Of a stretch of 15,006 nt of DNA, positions 1-7,546 are shown in pieces. Positions within the stretch are counted from its first letter, which is position 1. The number at the start of each line of letters is the position of its first letter. Both the position numbers and the translations under genes were made by a program. The notes beneath the pieces were generated by a model. It was not told the DNA's origin and searched no databases. It saw nothing but the letters and a program-made list of their open reading frames with translations. This DNA is from Gemmatimonadota bacterium (GTDB taxonomy: Bacteria; Gemmatimonadota; Gemmatimonadetes; Longimicrobiales; Gaopeijiaceae), in NCBI GenBank assembly GCA_003695865.1, contig RFGQ01000470.1, positions 1-15,006 on the forward strand. Reading direction: 5' to 3'.

Positions 1-159
1 CGCGTCGAGGGGCTGGTCGCCCCGGTACGCCCGGCCCTGGAGCACCGTAGCGCCCTGCTGCGCGTCGAGGGGGACGGTTGCGACCGAGAGCAGAAGCGCG
101 AGGCCGAGGGCGAATGCCGATGGGGCCGTGCGGGCCGGCCTAGGGTGTGAAGCGCCCAA
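1..159 (-). CDS. Exported protein of unknown function, N-terminal fragment (cut by window edge)
   Basis: The frame is open from a TTG at 159 to the window edge, giving 53 residues. After a short polar start with several Arg, residues 15-30 form a hydrophobic stretch (AFALGLALLLSVATV). A likely signal peptidase cut follows LDA, before QQGATVLQG. The mature start (VLQGRAYRGDQPLDA) has the feel of a carboxypeptidase-regulatory-like or Ig-like beta domain, but too little is visible to name it. The TTG is the only start codon I found close to the signal peptide. It lies inside the end of the DUF151 gene (20-base overlap), with GAGG a few bases upstream. The overlap suggests cotranscription and translational coupling. 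The signal peptide is the firm part of this call; exact start and function are uncertain. Confidence 0.6.
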   Translation of the reverse strand, partial: MGASHPRPARTAPSAFALGLALLLSVATVPLDAQQGATVLQGRAYRGDQPLDA

Positions 160-670
160 AGTCCTCGGGATTGAGGTTGCGGAGGTATTCCTTGAGTTCT
201 TCGGGGCCCATCGAGCCCGGCGCCGTGTCGGTTTCGGCGCGGCCCATCTCGATCACCGTCTGGTCCTCGCTGACCTCGATGGAGGCGTGTTCGAGGAGCG
301 AGTCGTCGGCGAAGATGGCGGCGTCCATGCGCAGCGCGAGCGCGATGCTGTCGGAAGGCCGCGCGTCCACCGTGAACTCGTGGCCGTCCCTCGTCAGGAC
401 GAGTTCCGCGTAGTAGGTGTCGGCCTCGACCCGCGAGATCTGCACGCGTTCGAGGGATCCCCCCAGTTCGCGCACCACACTCACCAACAGGTCGTGGGTC
501 AGCGGGCGGGCGAAGGTCATGTTGGCCAGACGCATCGCGATCGCGCTGGCTTCACCGGGCCCGATCCAGATGGGGAGCACCCGCCCGCCGTCGCGTTCCT
601 GCAGGATCACGACCGGCGACTGGTTCCTGCGATCGAGCCCGAGGCTCTGGACCCTTACCTCGACCAACAC
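140..670 (-). CDS. DUF151 / bifunctional nuclease (BFN) family protein
   Basis: The product is 176 residues from a GTG at 670. Family hallmarks are visible: an N-terminal VEVRVQSLGLD strand, then LPIWIGPGEASAIAM (about 32-46), then VDARPSDSIALALR (about 101-114), the most conserved motif of the family. A polar tail (EELKEYLRNLNPEDFGRF) ends the protein. Related proteins are compact beta-rich domains, and the plant members were described as having DNase and RNase activity. The bacterial role is unsettled, so I do not assign a substrate. The start was chosen because the family normally begins at VEV and because GGGAGG lies 11 bases upstream. The frame extends further upstream to 808, but that part is low-complexity Arg/Gly/Pro and would run into the 3' side of metK. 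It follows metK after 134 bp, a gap with no clear promoter or terminator. Confidence 0.85.
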   Translation of the reverse strand: MLVEVRVQSLGLDRRNQSPVVILQERDGGRVLPIWIGPGEASAIAMRLANMTFARPLTHDLLVSVVRELGGSLERVQISRVEADTYYAELVLTRDGHEFTVDARPSDSIALALRMDAAIFADDSLLEHASIEVSEDQTVIEMGRAETDTAPGSMGPEELKEYLRNLNPEDFGRFTP

Positions 671-804
671 GTTGCCCGCATCCTCCCTGTTCCCGGTTCG
701 GCGTCGGACGTCCCACTCCAATACTCCCCAGCGTCTCCCGGGTTCTGTCGGGCGGTCCGCGGGGTTCAGCGGGCGGTGGTGAACCGGGCTCCCGCCGCCC
801 CCAC

Positions 805-1980
805 TCAAAGCCCGAGGGCGTCCCGGAGTTCGTCGACGCGGTCGGTGGTCTCCCAGGGGAAGAGCCGAACGGTGCGTCCGTGGGCCTCCGCGTCCTGCGG
901 CTCGCGGCCGAAGTGGCCATAGGCGGCCGTCGGGCCGAAGATGGGCTGTCGCAGGCCGAGTCGCTCGATGATGCCCGCCGGCGTGAAGTCGAAGACGGCC
1001 CGCAGGGCCTCTTCGAGGAGCGCGTCGTCGACCGCACCCGTGCCGAAGGTGTCCACGTGCACCGAGACCGGGTCCTGTACGCCGATGGCATAGGCGAGCT
1101 GGATCTCACAGCGCCGGGCCGCACCCGCAGCGACCACGTTCTTGGCCGCCCAACGCGCCGCGTACGCCGCCGAGCGATCGACCTTCGTCGCGTCCTTGCC
1201 CGAAAACGCGCCGCCGCCGTGGCGTCCCATGCCGCCGTAGGTGTCCACGATGATCTTGCGGCCCGTGAGGCCGGCGTCGCCGTGCGGGCCTCCAATCACG
1301 AAGATGCCCGTCGGGTTGATGTGGAAGGTGCAGGTGTCGCGGTCCACCATCTCCTCGGGCAGCACCGGCAGGATGACGTGCTCGACGATCGCCTCGCGGA
1401 TCGTGTCCTGATCCAGGTCGGGGTCGTGCTGCGTGCTCACCACCACGGTCTCGACCGAGACGGGGCGTCCGTCCTCGTACGCCACTGTCACCTGCGCCTT
1501 GCCGTCGGGACGCACCCAGGGTAGCACCCCCTCGCGCCGTACCGCGGCGAGGCGGCGGGTGAGTCGGTGTGCCAGATCGATGGGCAGCGGCATGAACGAG
1601 GGGGTCTCGTCGGTCGCGTAGCCGAACATCATGCCCTGGTCCCCCGCCCCACCCGTGTCGACGCCCTGGGCTATGTTGGTCGACTGCCGGTCGAGCGTGG
1701 CGAGCACGCCGCAGGTTTCGGCCGCGATTCCGTAGGCGGCGTCCGTGTAGCCGATGCACTGGAGCGTGTCGCGGACGATCTTCGGGATGTCGAGGACGGT
1801 GTTCGTCGTGATCTCGCCTGCGACGATCGCCAGTCCGGTGGTCACGAGCGTCTCACACGCGACGCGGCTCTGCGGGTCGCCGGCGAGCGCGTTGTCGAGC
1901 ACTGCGTCGGAGATCTGATCGGCGATCTTGTCGGGGTGCCCCTCGGTGACGGACTCGGACGTGAAGAGGTGACGGCTCAC
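805..1980 (-). CDS. metK: S-adenosylmethionine synthase (methionine adenosyltransferase)
   Basis: This is a full-length 391-residue MetK, within the usual 380-400. It makes S-adenosylmethionine from methionine and ATP in the cytoplasm, with Mg and K ions as cofactors. Diagnostic motifs are all present: SESVTEGHPDK at 8-18 with the catalytic His at 15, GGAGDQGMMFGYA at 110-122, the GGPHGDAGLTGRKIIVDTYG stretch at 230-249, and GGGAFSGKDATKVDRSAAY at 255-273. The start is a GTG with GAGG five bases upstream, and the protein begins at the expected SRHLFTSESV. It lies 89 bp after ptsI, so it may have its own promoter. I looked for a SAM riboswitch in that gap and saw none. Nothing appears truncated. 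Confidence 0.97.
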   Translation of the reverse strand: MSRHLFTSESVTEGHPDKIADQISDAVLDNALAGDPQSRVACETLVTTGLAIVAGEITTNTVLDIPKIVRDTLQCIGYTDAAYGIAAETCGVLATLDRQSTNIAQGVDTGGAGDQGMMFGYATDETPSFMPLPIDLAHRLTRRLAAVRREGVLPWVRPDGKAQVTVAYEDGRPVSVETVVVSTQHDPDLDQDTIREAIVEHVILPVLPEEMVDRDTCTFHINPTGIFVIGGPHGDAGLTGRKIIVDTYGGMGRHGGGAFSGKDATKVDRSAAYAARWAAKNVVAAGAARRCEIQLAYAIGVQDPVSVHVDTFGTGAVDDALLEEALRAVFDFTPAGIIERLGLRQPIFGPTAAYGHFGREPQDAEAHGRTVRLFPWETTDRVDELRDALGL

Positions 1981-2069
1981 GGCTTCCTCGCATGGGGTTG
2001 GCTGCTTTGTGGCACGCCGAAGCTAGCAGGTTGCTCCGGGGCCGGGTAGCGGCGTCGCCGGCGTCGGCA

Positions 2070-3845
2070 TCAGCCGGGCGAGAGGTTCCAGCGGCCGGCG
2101 AAGACCGACAGGTCGACCGTGGCTCCGATGCCTTCGGTGAGCACCGCGGCGACCTCGCGTCCGGTCTGCGCTTCGACCGCGGCGGCGGCGGCCCGCCGCG
2201 CGTCCTCGACCCTGAACTGGCGGATCACCTTCTTGATCTCCGGCAGCGAGGGCCAGGCGACCGAAAGTGACGTGATGTCGAGTCCCAGCAGCAGGAACGC
2301 CCCCATCGGGTTCGCGGCCATCTCGCCGCACACGCTCACCTCGATGCCCGCCGCCTTGGCCACGCGCGCCACCTGGGCCAACTGGCGGACGACGGCCGGG
2401 TGGAAGGGGTTGAAGAGGCGCGCCAGCCTGGAGTTCGTACGGTCGACGGCCAGCGTGTACTGCGTAAGGTCGTTGGTGCCGATCGAAAAGAAGTCGCAGT
2501 GCCTCGAGAGCTCGACGGCCTCCAGGGCCGCGGCGGGCGTCTCCACGAGGATGCCCACCTTGTAGCCCGGGTTGAAGGGGACGCCGTCGGCCTTGAGGTT
2601 GTCTTCTTCCTCTTCGAGCAGCTCGCGGACCCGCGAGATCTCTTCGACGTCGTTGATGAGCGGCAACATGATGCGCACGTCGCCGTGGGCGGTCGACCGC
2701 AGGATGGCGCGGAGCTGCGTGCGGAAGAGCTCGGGCATGTCGAGGCAGACCCGGATCGCCCGCCACCCCAGGAAGGGATTCTCTTCGCGGGGCATGTGCA
2801 GGAACATCGGGAACTTGTCGCCGCCCAGGTCGAACGTGCGGATGTAGACCGCGTGGTGGGGGAAGTGCTCGGTCACGGCCCGGTAGGCCTCGTACTGCTC
2901 GTCTTCGTCCGGCACCGCGTTCCGCCCGACCACGAGGAACTCCGTCCGGAACAGGCCGATGCCCTGTGCCCCGAAGTGCGCGGCGTGCTGGGCCTCGCCC
3001 GGCAGATCGAGGTTGGCCCGCAGCGCGACCGGCTGACCGTCGGCCGTGATCGCGTCCTGCGTGGCGATGAACTCCGCCTCTTCCTCCCAGGCCTCGAGCT
3101 GACGCCGGCGCTCCAGAAACACGGCCCGGTCGCGCTCGTCGGGGTCGACGACCACCCGACCGATGCGACCGTCGACGATCGCTTCCTGTCCGTCGCGGAC
3201 CTGCTGGAAGAGGCTGCCGAGCCCGACCACGGTGGGGATCTCGAGTGAGCGGGCCAGGATCACCCAGTGCGCGGTGCGCGTGCCGCGGTCGGCGGCGATG
3301 GCCAGCACGTGCTTCGGGTCGAGCTGCACGGTGAGGCTCGGCGTGAGGTCCCGGGTGACGAGCACGACATCGGTGCCCACGCGCGCGAGATCCGATGGGT
3401 CGGGCAGGCCGAGGAGGCGGTGCAGCAGGCGAATCTGCAGGTCTTCGAGGTCGTTGAGGCGGTCGAGGACCATGGCGTGGCCGGTCCGGGTCCAGCGGGC
3501 CTGGATCTCGAGCATCCGCCACTCGAACGCCCGCGCGGCCGAAAGGCGGTTGTCCCGGATGTAACGGGTCACCTCGTCGACCATCTCGGGGTCGTCCAGC
3601 ATGAGCAACTGGGGGTCGAAGATACGCGCCTCGACCGGGCCGAGCCGCGCTTCGGTGCGGGCCTTGATCTCGAGGATGCGGTCCCGCACCCACGAGCGGG
3701 CGTCGGCGAAGCGGTCGAGTTCGCGCTCCACCTCCGACGCCTCGATCACTTCGTGCGGCACCGCCGGGACGCCCCAGTCGAGCCGGTGGATGGGGCCGCT
3801 CGCAATCCCTTCGGCGGCGGCGTAGCCGTCGAACACCCGTGACAT
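2070..3845 (-). CDS. ptsI: PTS Enzyme I (phosphoenolpyruvate-protein phosphotransferase)
   Basis: At 591 residues it is close to the usual 570-590. EI autophosphorylates from phosphoenolpyruvate and passes the phosphate to the His of HPr, the first step of the PTS. The N-terminal HPr-binding and phospho-His half holds the active-site His193 in RTAHWVILARSLEIPTVVGL. The C-terminal PEP-binding barrel has GIGLFRTEFL (296-305), RTFDLGGDKFP (336-346), SIGTNDLTQYTLAVDR (454-469) and VCGEMA (505-510) with the catalytic Cys506. The phospho-His region reads DRGTRTAH where most family members have GGxTSH, so the flanking residues are unusual although the His is kept. The ATG at 3845 is preceded by GGAGAGG. 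The gene follows ptsH by 29 bp and ends the PTS block. Confidence 0.97.
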   Translation of the reverse strand: MSRVFDGYAAAEGIASGPIHRLDWGVPAVPHEVIEASEVERELDRFADARSWVRDRILEIKARTEARLGPVEARIFDPQLLMLDDPEMVDEVTRYIRDNRLSAARAFEWRMLEIQARWTRTGHAMVLDRLNDLEDLQIRLLHRLLGLPDPSDLARVGTDVVLVTRDLTPSLTVQLDPKHVLAIAADRGTRTAHWVILARSLEIPTVVGLGSLFQQVRDGQEAIVDGRIGRVVVDPDERDRAVFLERRRQLEAWEEEAEFIATQDAITADGQPVALRANLDLPGEAQHAAHFGAQGIGLFRTEFLVVGRNAVPDEDEQYEAYRAVTEHFPHHAVYIRTFDLGGDKFPMFLHMPREENPFLGWRAIRVCLDMPELFRTQLRAILRSTAHGDVRIMLPLINDVEEISRVRELLEEEEDNLKADGVPFNPGYKVGILVETPAAALEAVELSRHCDFFSIGTNDLTQYTLAVDRTNSRLARLFNPFHPAVVRQLAQVARVAKAAGIEVSVCGEMAANPMGAFLLLGLDITSLSVAWPSLPEIKKVIRQFRVEDARRAAAAAVEAQTGREVAAVLTEGIGATVDLSVFAGRWNLSPG

Positions 3846-3874
3846 ACGCCTCTCCGGAGCCGTCGGCGCGGGAC

Positions 3875-4159
3875 TCAGGCTTCCTCCTGGAAACCGCTCG
3901 CTACGAGCGCGCAGAGCTGGTCGACCGCCTCCGTCGCGTCCTCTCCGTCGGCGCGGATCGTCAGCGTCGAGCCCTGCTCGGCCGCGAGCATGAGCACGCC
4001 CATGATCGACTTGCCGTTCACTTCGAGGCCGTCCTTCGCGATCCACACGTCCGAAGCGAAGCGCGAGGCGAGCTTCACGAACTCGGCGGCCGGCCGTGCG
4101 TGAAAGCCCTGGGGGTTCACGACCTGCACCTGCCGCTCGACGGTGGTGGCGTCGTTCAT
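3875..4159 (-). CDS. ptsH: HPr phosphocarrier protein
   Basis: This 94-residue HPr carries phosphate from EI to the EIIA domain. The active-site His20 is in NPQGFHARPA, corresponding to His15 in standard numbering. The regulatory serine is Ser51 in NGKSIMGVLMLAA, corresponding to Ser46 in low-GC Gram-positives, where HprK phosphorylates it. Both sites are intact, which matches the presence of hprK upstream and suggests a working HPr(Ser-P) switch. Its ATG overlaps the EIID stop as ATGA, with GGGAG five bases before the start, so translation is probably coupled to the membrane subunits. Target proteins of Ser-phosphorylated HPr cannot be inferred from this window, since no CcpA-like gene is present. 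Confidence 0.96.
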   Translation of the reverse strand: MNDATTVERQVQVVNPQGFHARPAAEFVKLASRFASDVWIAKDGLEVNGKSIMGVLMLAAEQGSTLTIRADGEDATEAVDQLCALVASGFQEEA

Positions 4160-4965
4160 AGCGCTCCCGCGAGGAAGAGGACGAGAAGGACGAGTAGCAG
4201 GACGGCCGCGGCCGGCCTAAGGATAGTACGACCGCGCCGGTAGCCGATCCAGAGGCCGGCCGCGAACAGGCCGAGCCAGGCGGCGGAGCCGACGCCCGGC
4301 TCGTGCGGAACCGGCGCACCGCTCGCGAGGGCCGCCACCCCGGTCCGCGCACCCGTGAGCGCCGCGGCCACGATCCACCCCAGCAGAAGTCCGAGCACCA
4401 GCGCACCCGCCCCGTGCAGGCGTCGGCTCCAGCGAGGCAGGTCGGCGGCGCGCAGGGCCGCAGCGACCTCGGCCCCGCGGCGCCACCCCACGGCGAGCGC
4501 CCACGCCCGCAGGACGAAGTGCCCGGCATTGTAGACGCCCAGGAAGCCGACGACCGCCGCCCAGGGCGGCGCACCCGCCGCCGTGGCCAGGAGGGCGAGC
4601 AGAAGCGTGAGCGGCCTCCACGCGGCCCACACGAGCTGGTCGCCCAGCCCCCCCAGAGCGCCCCGAACGGCATCCTTGAACCGCTCCACGCGCTCGGGAG
4701 GGGTTCCCTCGGCCTCCAGGCGGCCCACGGCCCCGACCGCGAGGCCCGCGAGGTAGGGGTGGGCATTGAAGGGACGCGTGTGGCGGGCGAGCGCCGCGGC
4801 GACGCCGGCCTCGTCACGGTCGGGGCGCAGGCGGAGCAGCGGTGCGACCGAGAATCCGAAGCCCAGGCCGATCAAACGCCGGTAGCTCCACCCTGCCTGC
4901 ACGAGCAGGCAACGCAGGAAAACGGTGGCCAGTCCGGGCCCGGGGTGTCGCCCGGACGCGCTCAC
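4156..4965 (-). CDS. PTS mannose-family EIID component
   Basis: This is a 269-residue membrane subunit that, with EIIC, forms the translocation channel of mannose/fructose/sorbose-family PTS permeases. Family landmarks in order are LRCLLVQAGWSYRRLIGLGF (17-36), RPFNAHPYLAG (about 64-74, usually FNTHPY), GALGGLGDQLVWAAWRPL, and GVYNAGHFVLRAWAL. Several strongly hydrophobic segments occupy the C-terminal half, and the protein ends in a Leu/Val-rich helix. I chose the GTG at 4965 because it overlaps the EIIC stop as GTGA; the in-frame ATG at 4974 is a close alternative adding three residues. The stop overlaps the HPr start. Sugar specificity cannot be told from sequence. Confidence in the family is high, in the exact start moderate. 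Confidence 0.92.
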   Translation of the reverse strand: MSASGRHPGPGLATVFLRCLLVQAGWSYRRLIGLGFGFSVAPLLRLRPDRDEAGVAAALARHTRPFNAHPYLAGLAVGAVGRLEAEGTPPERVERFKDAVRGALGGLGDQLVWAAWRPLTLLLALLATAAGAPPWAAVVGFLGVYNAGHFVLRAWALAVGWRRGAEVAAALRAADLPRWSRRLHGAGALVLGLLLGWIVAAALTGARTGVAALASGAPVPHEPGVGSAAWLGLFAAGLWIGYRRGRTILRPAAAVLLLVLLVLFLAGAL

Positions 4966-5618
4966 GCGAACCATCCGACGGCCGCCCCTGCGGCCGCGCC
5001 GGTCACGAACAGCCATCGCCACGCCGGGGCGTCGCGGAACGAGTGCAGCAGCGCGCCCAGGCGGACCGACGCACCCAGGACCACGAGCGCGACGGTCTCG
5101 GCGAACGACAGCGGCCATGCGGGCGCTGCCCAGCGCGCGAGCGGTACCGCGGCGGCCAGCCCGCCCGCCGTGACGAGCGCTCCGCGCGCGAAGTCGACCG
5201 CCACGGCACGGGCTACGGCCGCCCCCACCCGACGGGCGGGGACGGGCTCCCCTTCGGGGATCAGCGTCCCCGCCCACGTGCGGTACGCACTCACGGTATG
5301 GCTGTCGAGCTCGGCGACCAGCAGAGCGAGACCGACGCCCAGAGCCAACCCACCCGCGGGCTCGCCCGCCAGGGCGGCGGCCGAGGCTCCGGTGACGGCG
5401 GCCGGCGCGAGGCCAGGGAATCGAGCGCCCCCGGCCGGTACGACGGCGAGGGCGAAGAACTCGAGCAGCCCTCCGACGAGGGCGCCCGCACCCGGCGCGC
5501 CCAGAAGGGCGCCGACCAGTGCGCCCACCACCAGCGGGCGGCAGATCTGGACCTGCCCGACGCTGGTCTCGTCCAGAGCCAGCAGCCCGCCCAGCGGGAC
5601 CAGCCACCAGGGGCTCAA
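4962..5618 (-). CDS. PTS mannose-family EIIC component (short form)
   Basis: This is a hydrophobic, Ala/Leu/Gly-rich integral membrane protein of 218 residues with multiple predicted helices, the EIIC partner of EIID. The N-terminal part LLALDETSVGQVQICRPLVV matches the family opening (Asp then the ICRPL region near residues 16-29), followed by GALLGAPGAGALVGGLLEFF. The family is usually nearer 240-270 residues, so this member is short, and the terminal regions look trimmed. Start chosen: TTG at 5618, which overlaps the EIIB stop as TTGA and has GGAG seven bases upstream. The reading frame continues upstream to 5930, but as Arg/Pro-rich shadow sequence across eiiB. Identity rests on the N-terminal motif, hydrophobicity and position between EIIB and EIID. 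Confidence 0.87.
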   Translation of the reverse strand: MSPWWLVPLGGLLALDETSVGQVQICRPLVVGALVGALLGAPGAGALVGGLLEFFALAVVPAGGARFPGLAPAAVTGASAAALAGEPAGGLALGVGLALLVAELDSHTVSAYRTWAGTLIPEGEPVPARRVGAAVARAVAVDFARGALVTAGGLAAAVPLARWAAPAWPLSFAETVALVVLGASVRLGALLHSFRDAPAWRWLFVTGAAAGAAVGWFA

Positions 5619-6142
5619 GCGCCGTCTCCGCCTCTGGGGGGTGGAGGGGCGCCGGCACCGGCGTCGGGGGTCGGTTCGCGCCAGGGCACTCCCCGGCTGG
5701 TGGGGAGGTCGCGCGCTTCGAGGCCCACACCTGCGGCCGCCAGCGCGTCGAGCGCAGCTTCGTCGCGCGGCGAGAGGTGCAGGTACGGGAGGTGCTCCCG
5801 GCGCCCCTCCCCGGCGTGGAGACCGCCGAGGTTGACCGTGAGGCCGTCGAGCCCGCCGCCTTCGGCGAGCGCGCACAGGGCCTCGACCGAGCGCAGCAGG
5901 ACGAACGTCACCCGGTCGTCGGCCCGCCACTCGGCCAGGCGCGCACGCGCCTCGGAGACCGGGACGAACGCCACCTCGGCGTCGGGCGGGGCGGCCAGCG
6001 CGTAGAGCTCCTGCTCCCAGGCACTACCGGCGAGCTCGTCGTCGGCCACCACGTAGCGCTGCGGCCGCAGGCGCTCGCCCCAGCCCACGACGACCTGCCC
6101 GTGAATCAGACGCTCGTCGACGCGCACCAGATCGATCGACAT
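5615..6142 (-). CDS. PTS mannose-family EIIB component
   Basis: This is a 175-residue cytoplasmic EIIB that receives phosphate from EIIA and donates it to the sugar during transport. The phosphorylated His14 sits in the family signature LVRVDERLIHGQVVVGW. Further along are YVVADDELAGSAWEQ and LTVNLGGLHAGEGRR, the last matching the conserved NxGG segment. The final 25-30 residues are Pro/Gly/Ala-rich (for example GAGAPPPPRGGDGA) and look like a disordered extension of the globular domain. ATG at 6142 with GAGG just upstream; the EIIA stop is 13 bases away. EIIA and EIIB are separate polypeptides here, unlike E. coli ManX where they are fused. Confidence 0.95.
   Translation of the reverse strand: MSIDLVRVDERLIHGQVVVGWGERLRPQRYVVADDELAGSAWEQELYALAAPPDAEVAFVPVSEARARLAEWRADDRVTFVLLRSVEALCALAEGGGLDGLTVNLGGLHAGEGRREHLPYLHLSPRDEAALDALAAAGVGLEARDLPTSRGVPWREPTPDAGAGAPPPPRGGDGA
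5626..5629 (-). promoter_or_regulatory. Ribosome binding site supporting the EIIC TTG start
   Basis: GGAG lies seven bases upstream of the TTG at 5618, within the last codons of EIIB. Together with the TTGA overlap, this decides the short EIIC start over upstream in-frame codons. Confidence 0.5.
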
Positions 6143-6155
6143 GACCTCGTCCGTC

Positions 6156-6557
6156 CTAACCGTCGCCCGGCAGGACCGCGCGTACGGACTCCCTCCCCTT
6201 CTCGACCAGTCGCTCTACGAGCGGTTCGAGCTCGAGGTCGCGGTGGAAGACGAAGTCGAGGAGCATGGGCAGGTTCACGCCCGACACGAGTGCGCGGGTC
6301 CCCTGGCCCCGGCAGCAGAGGTGGCCGGCGACGGCACAGGATCCCGAGGCGAGGTCGGTGAAGAGCACCGCCCGGCGGCCCCCCACGGCCCGGTCGACCC
6401 GCTCGCGGAGCGCTTCGGGAGCGAGCCCGTCGTTGCTGATCGCGATGAGGGCGTCGGTATCCACGCCCGAGATCCGGGCGACGGCGTCCACGAGGCCGCG
6501 GGCCGCACCTCCGTGGGTGATCACGACGCCCAGCACCGGCTGGGGCGCGTCACTCAT
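6156..6557 (-). CDS. PTS mannose-family EIIA component
   Basis: This is a 133-residue EIIA that takes phosphate from HPr and passes it to EIIB. His15 in VLGVVITHGGAARGLV aligns with the active-site His10 of E. coli ManX (IGTHG). LFTDLASGSC (65-74) holds the Asp that usually positions that His, and VSGVNLPMLLDFVF (91-104) matches the conserved VxGxNLPML segment. The ATG at 6557 lies inside the end of hprK as ATGAGTGA, an eight-base overlap, with AGGA just upstream. Direct coupling of EIIA to hprK recalls proteobacterial loci where a man-type EIIA lies near hprK and has mainly regulatory roles, but here EIIB, EIIC and EIID follow. Confidence 0.95.
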   Translation of the reverse strand: MSDAPQPVLGVVITHGGAARGLVDAVARISGVDTDALIAISNDGLAPEALRERVDRAVGGRRAVLFTDLASGSCAVAGHLCCRGQGTRALVSGVNLPMLLDFVFHRDLELEPLVERLVEKGRESVRAVLPGDG

Positions 6558-7539
6558 AGTCCTGTTCCAGGTACTCGCGCACCGGTGCCATGGCGTCGCG
6601 GATGCGTCGCTCGAAGTCGGCGGCGGAATCCACACCCGAGTACTTGAGCAGGTGGTTCATGGCCACCACCTCGGAGATGACCGTGATGTTCTTACCGGGA
6701 TTGAGCGGAACGGTGACGCTGGGGATCTGGACTCCGAGAATCTCCCAATGGTCTCCGTCCAGGCCGGTGCGGGTGTATTCCTTGTTCTCGTCCCAGTGCT
6801 CGAGTTCGACCACGACCTCGATGCGCTTCTGGTGGCGGATGGCCCGGATCCCGAACAGGGCCCGCACGTCGATGATGCCGAGCCCGCGGATCTCCATGTG
6901 ATGGCGCTGGAGCTCGTGGCCGCGGCCGATGAGCACATCGTTGCCCCGCCGGGACACGTGCACCAGGTCGTCGGCCACCAGCCGATGACCCCGCTCGACC
7001 AGGTCGAGCACACACTCGCTCTTCCCGACGCCGCTCGGCCCGACGAACAGAAGCCCCACACCGTACACCGAGGCGAGGCTGCCGTGCATATGGGTGAAGG
7101 GGGCCAGCGCCGCCTCGAGGAACGGCTTGATCCGCCAGTAGAAGTACTTCGTGGTCGCGCCGCTGAGCAGCAGGGGCACACCTGCTGCGGTCGCCTCTTC
7201 GACGAAGTAGGCGGGCACGTCCTGACCCTTGGTGACGAAGAGGGCGGGTACGTGGAAGGCCAGCAGGGCGCGTAGGCGTTCGCGCCCCGTGGCTTCGTCG
7301 AGCGTGGCGAGGTAGGCCATCTCGGTCTGCCCGAAGACCTGCGCTCTCCCGCCCGCGAAGCGCTGGGTGAACCCCGCCAGCGCGAGACCCGGGCTGGAGA
7401 GATCGGCCTCGGTGATGGGCCTGTCGAGGTCGACGCCGTCGTTGAGAAGCTGCAGGTCCAGTGTCCGGCGCTTGGCGTCGAGCAGCTCTCGGACCGTGAT
7501 CGTTCCCGGCGTGCCGTCGCGGGATTGGCGAAGCGTCAC
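6550..7539 (-). CDS. hprK: HPr kinase/phosphorylase
   Basis: The 329-residue protein matches HprK/P (usual length 300-330), which phosphorylates and dephosphorylates the regulatory Ser of HPr according to metabolic state. The N-terminal regulatory domain starts at TITVRELLDAKRR. The catalytic domain shows HMHGSLASVYGVGLLFVG with the conserved His152, Walker A GPSGVGKS at 167-174, LVADDLVHV with Asp190/191, the HprK signature MEIRGLGIIDVRALFG at 215-230, and VPLNPGKNITVISEVVAMN near 277-295. All key positions I know are kept. The start is a GTG seven bases after hpf, with GGAG upstream. In proteobacteria hpf and hprK often sit together with rpoN and ptsN; here only the hpf-hprK part of that neighbourhood is seen. 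Confidence 0.96.
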   Translation of the reverse strand: MTLRQSRDGTPGTITVRELLDAKRRTLDLQLLNDGVDLDRPITEADLSSPGLALAGFTQRFAGGRAQVFGQTEMAYLATLDEATGRERLRALLAFHVPALFVTKGQDVPAYFVEEATAAGVPLLLSGATTKYFYWRIKPFLEAALAPFTHMHGSLASVYGVGLLFVGPSGVGKSECVLDLVERGHRLVADDLVHVSRRGNDVLIGRGHELQRHHMEIRGLGIIDVRALFGIRAIRHQKRIEVVVELEHWDENKEYTRTGLDGDHWEILGVQIPSVTVPLNPGKNITVISEVVAMNHLLKYSGVDSAADFERRIRDAMAPVREYLEQDYE

Positions 7540-7546
7540 GAGCGGC

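Noticed and set aside
1..72. A 12-base direct repeat (CGCGTCGAGGGG) at 1-12 and 61-72.
   Set aside because: It encodes PLDA twice in the exported-protein fragment, at the signal peptide end and again at the window edge; a single short repeat in coding sequence, with no array.
763..785. Inverted repeat GGTTCA / TGAACC between metK and the DUF151 gene.
   Set aside because: The stem is only 6 bp with an 11-base loop and no T-run; such repeats arise by chance in sequence of this composition.
671..808. N-terminal extension of the DUF151 gene up to a start at 808.
   Set aside because: The added 46 residues are low-complexity and unlike the family; the GTG at 670 has a Shine-Dalgarno sequence and matches the usual family start.
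1981..2069. Possible promoter or SAM riboswitch ahead of metK (minus-strand TAGCTT could be a -10 box).
   Set aside because: No matching -35 box at 16-18 bases and no riboswitch-like conserved core in only 89 bases. A promoter is plausible by position but not supported by sequence.
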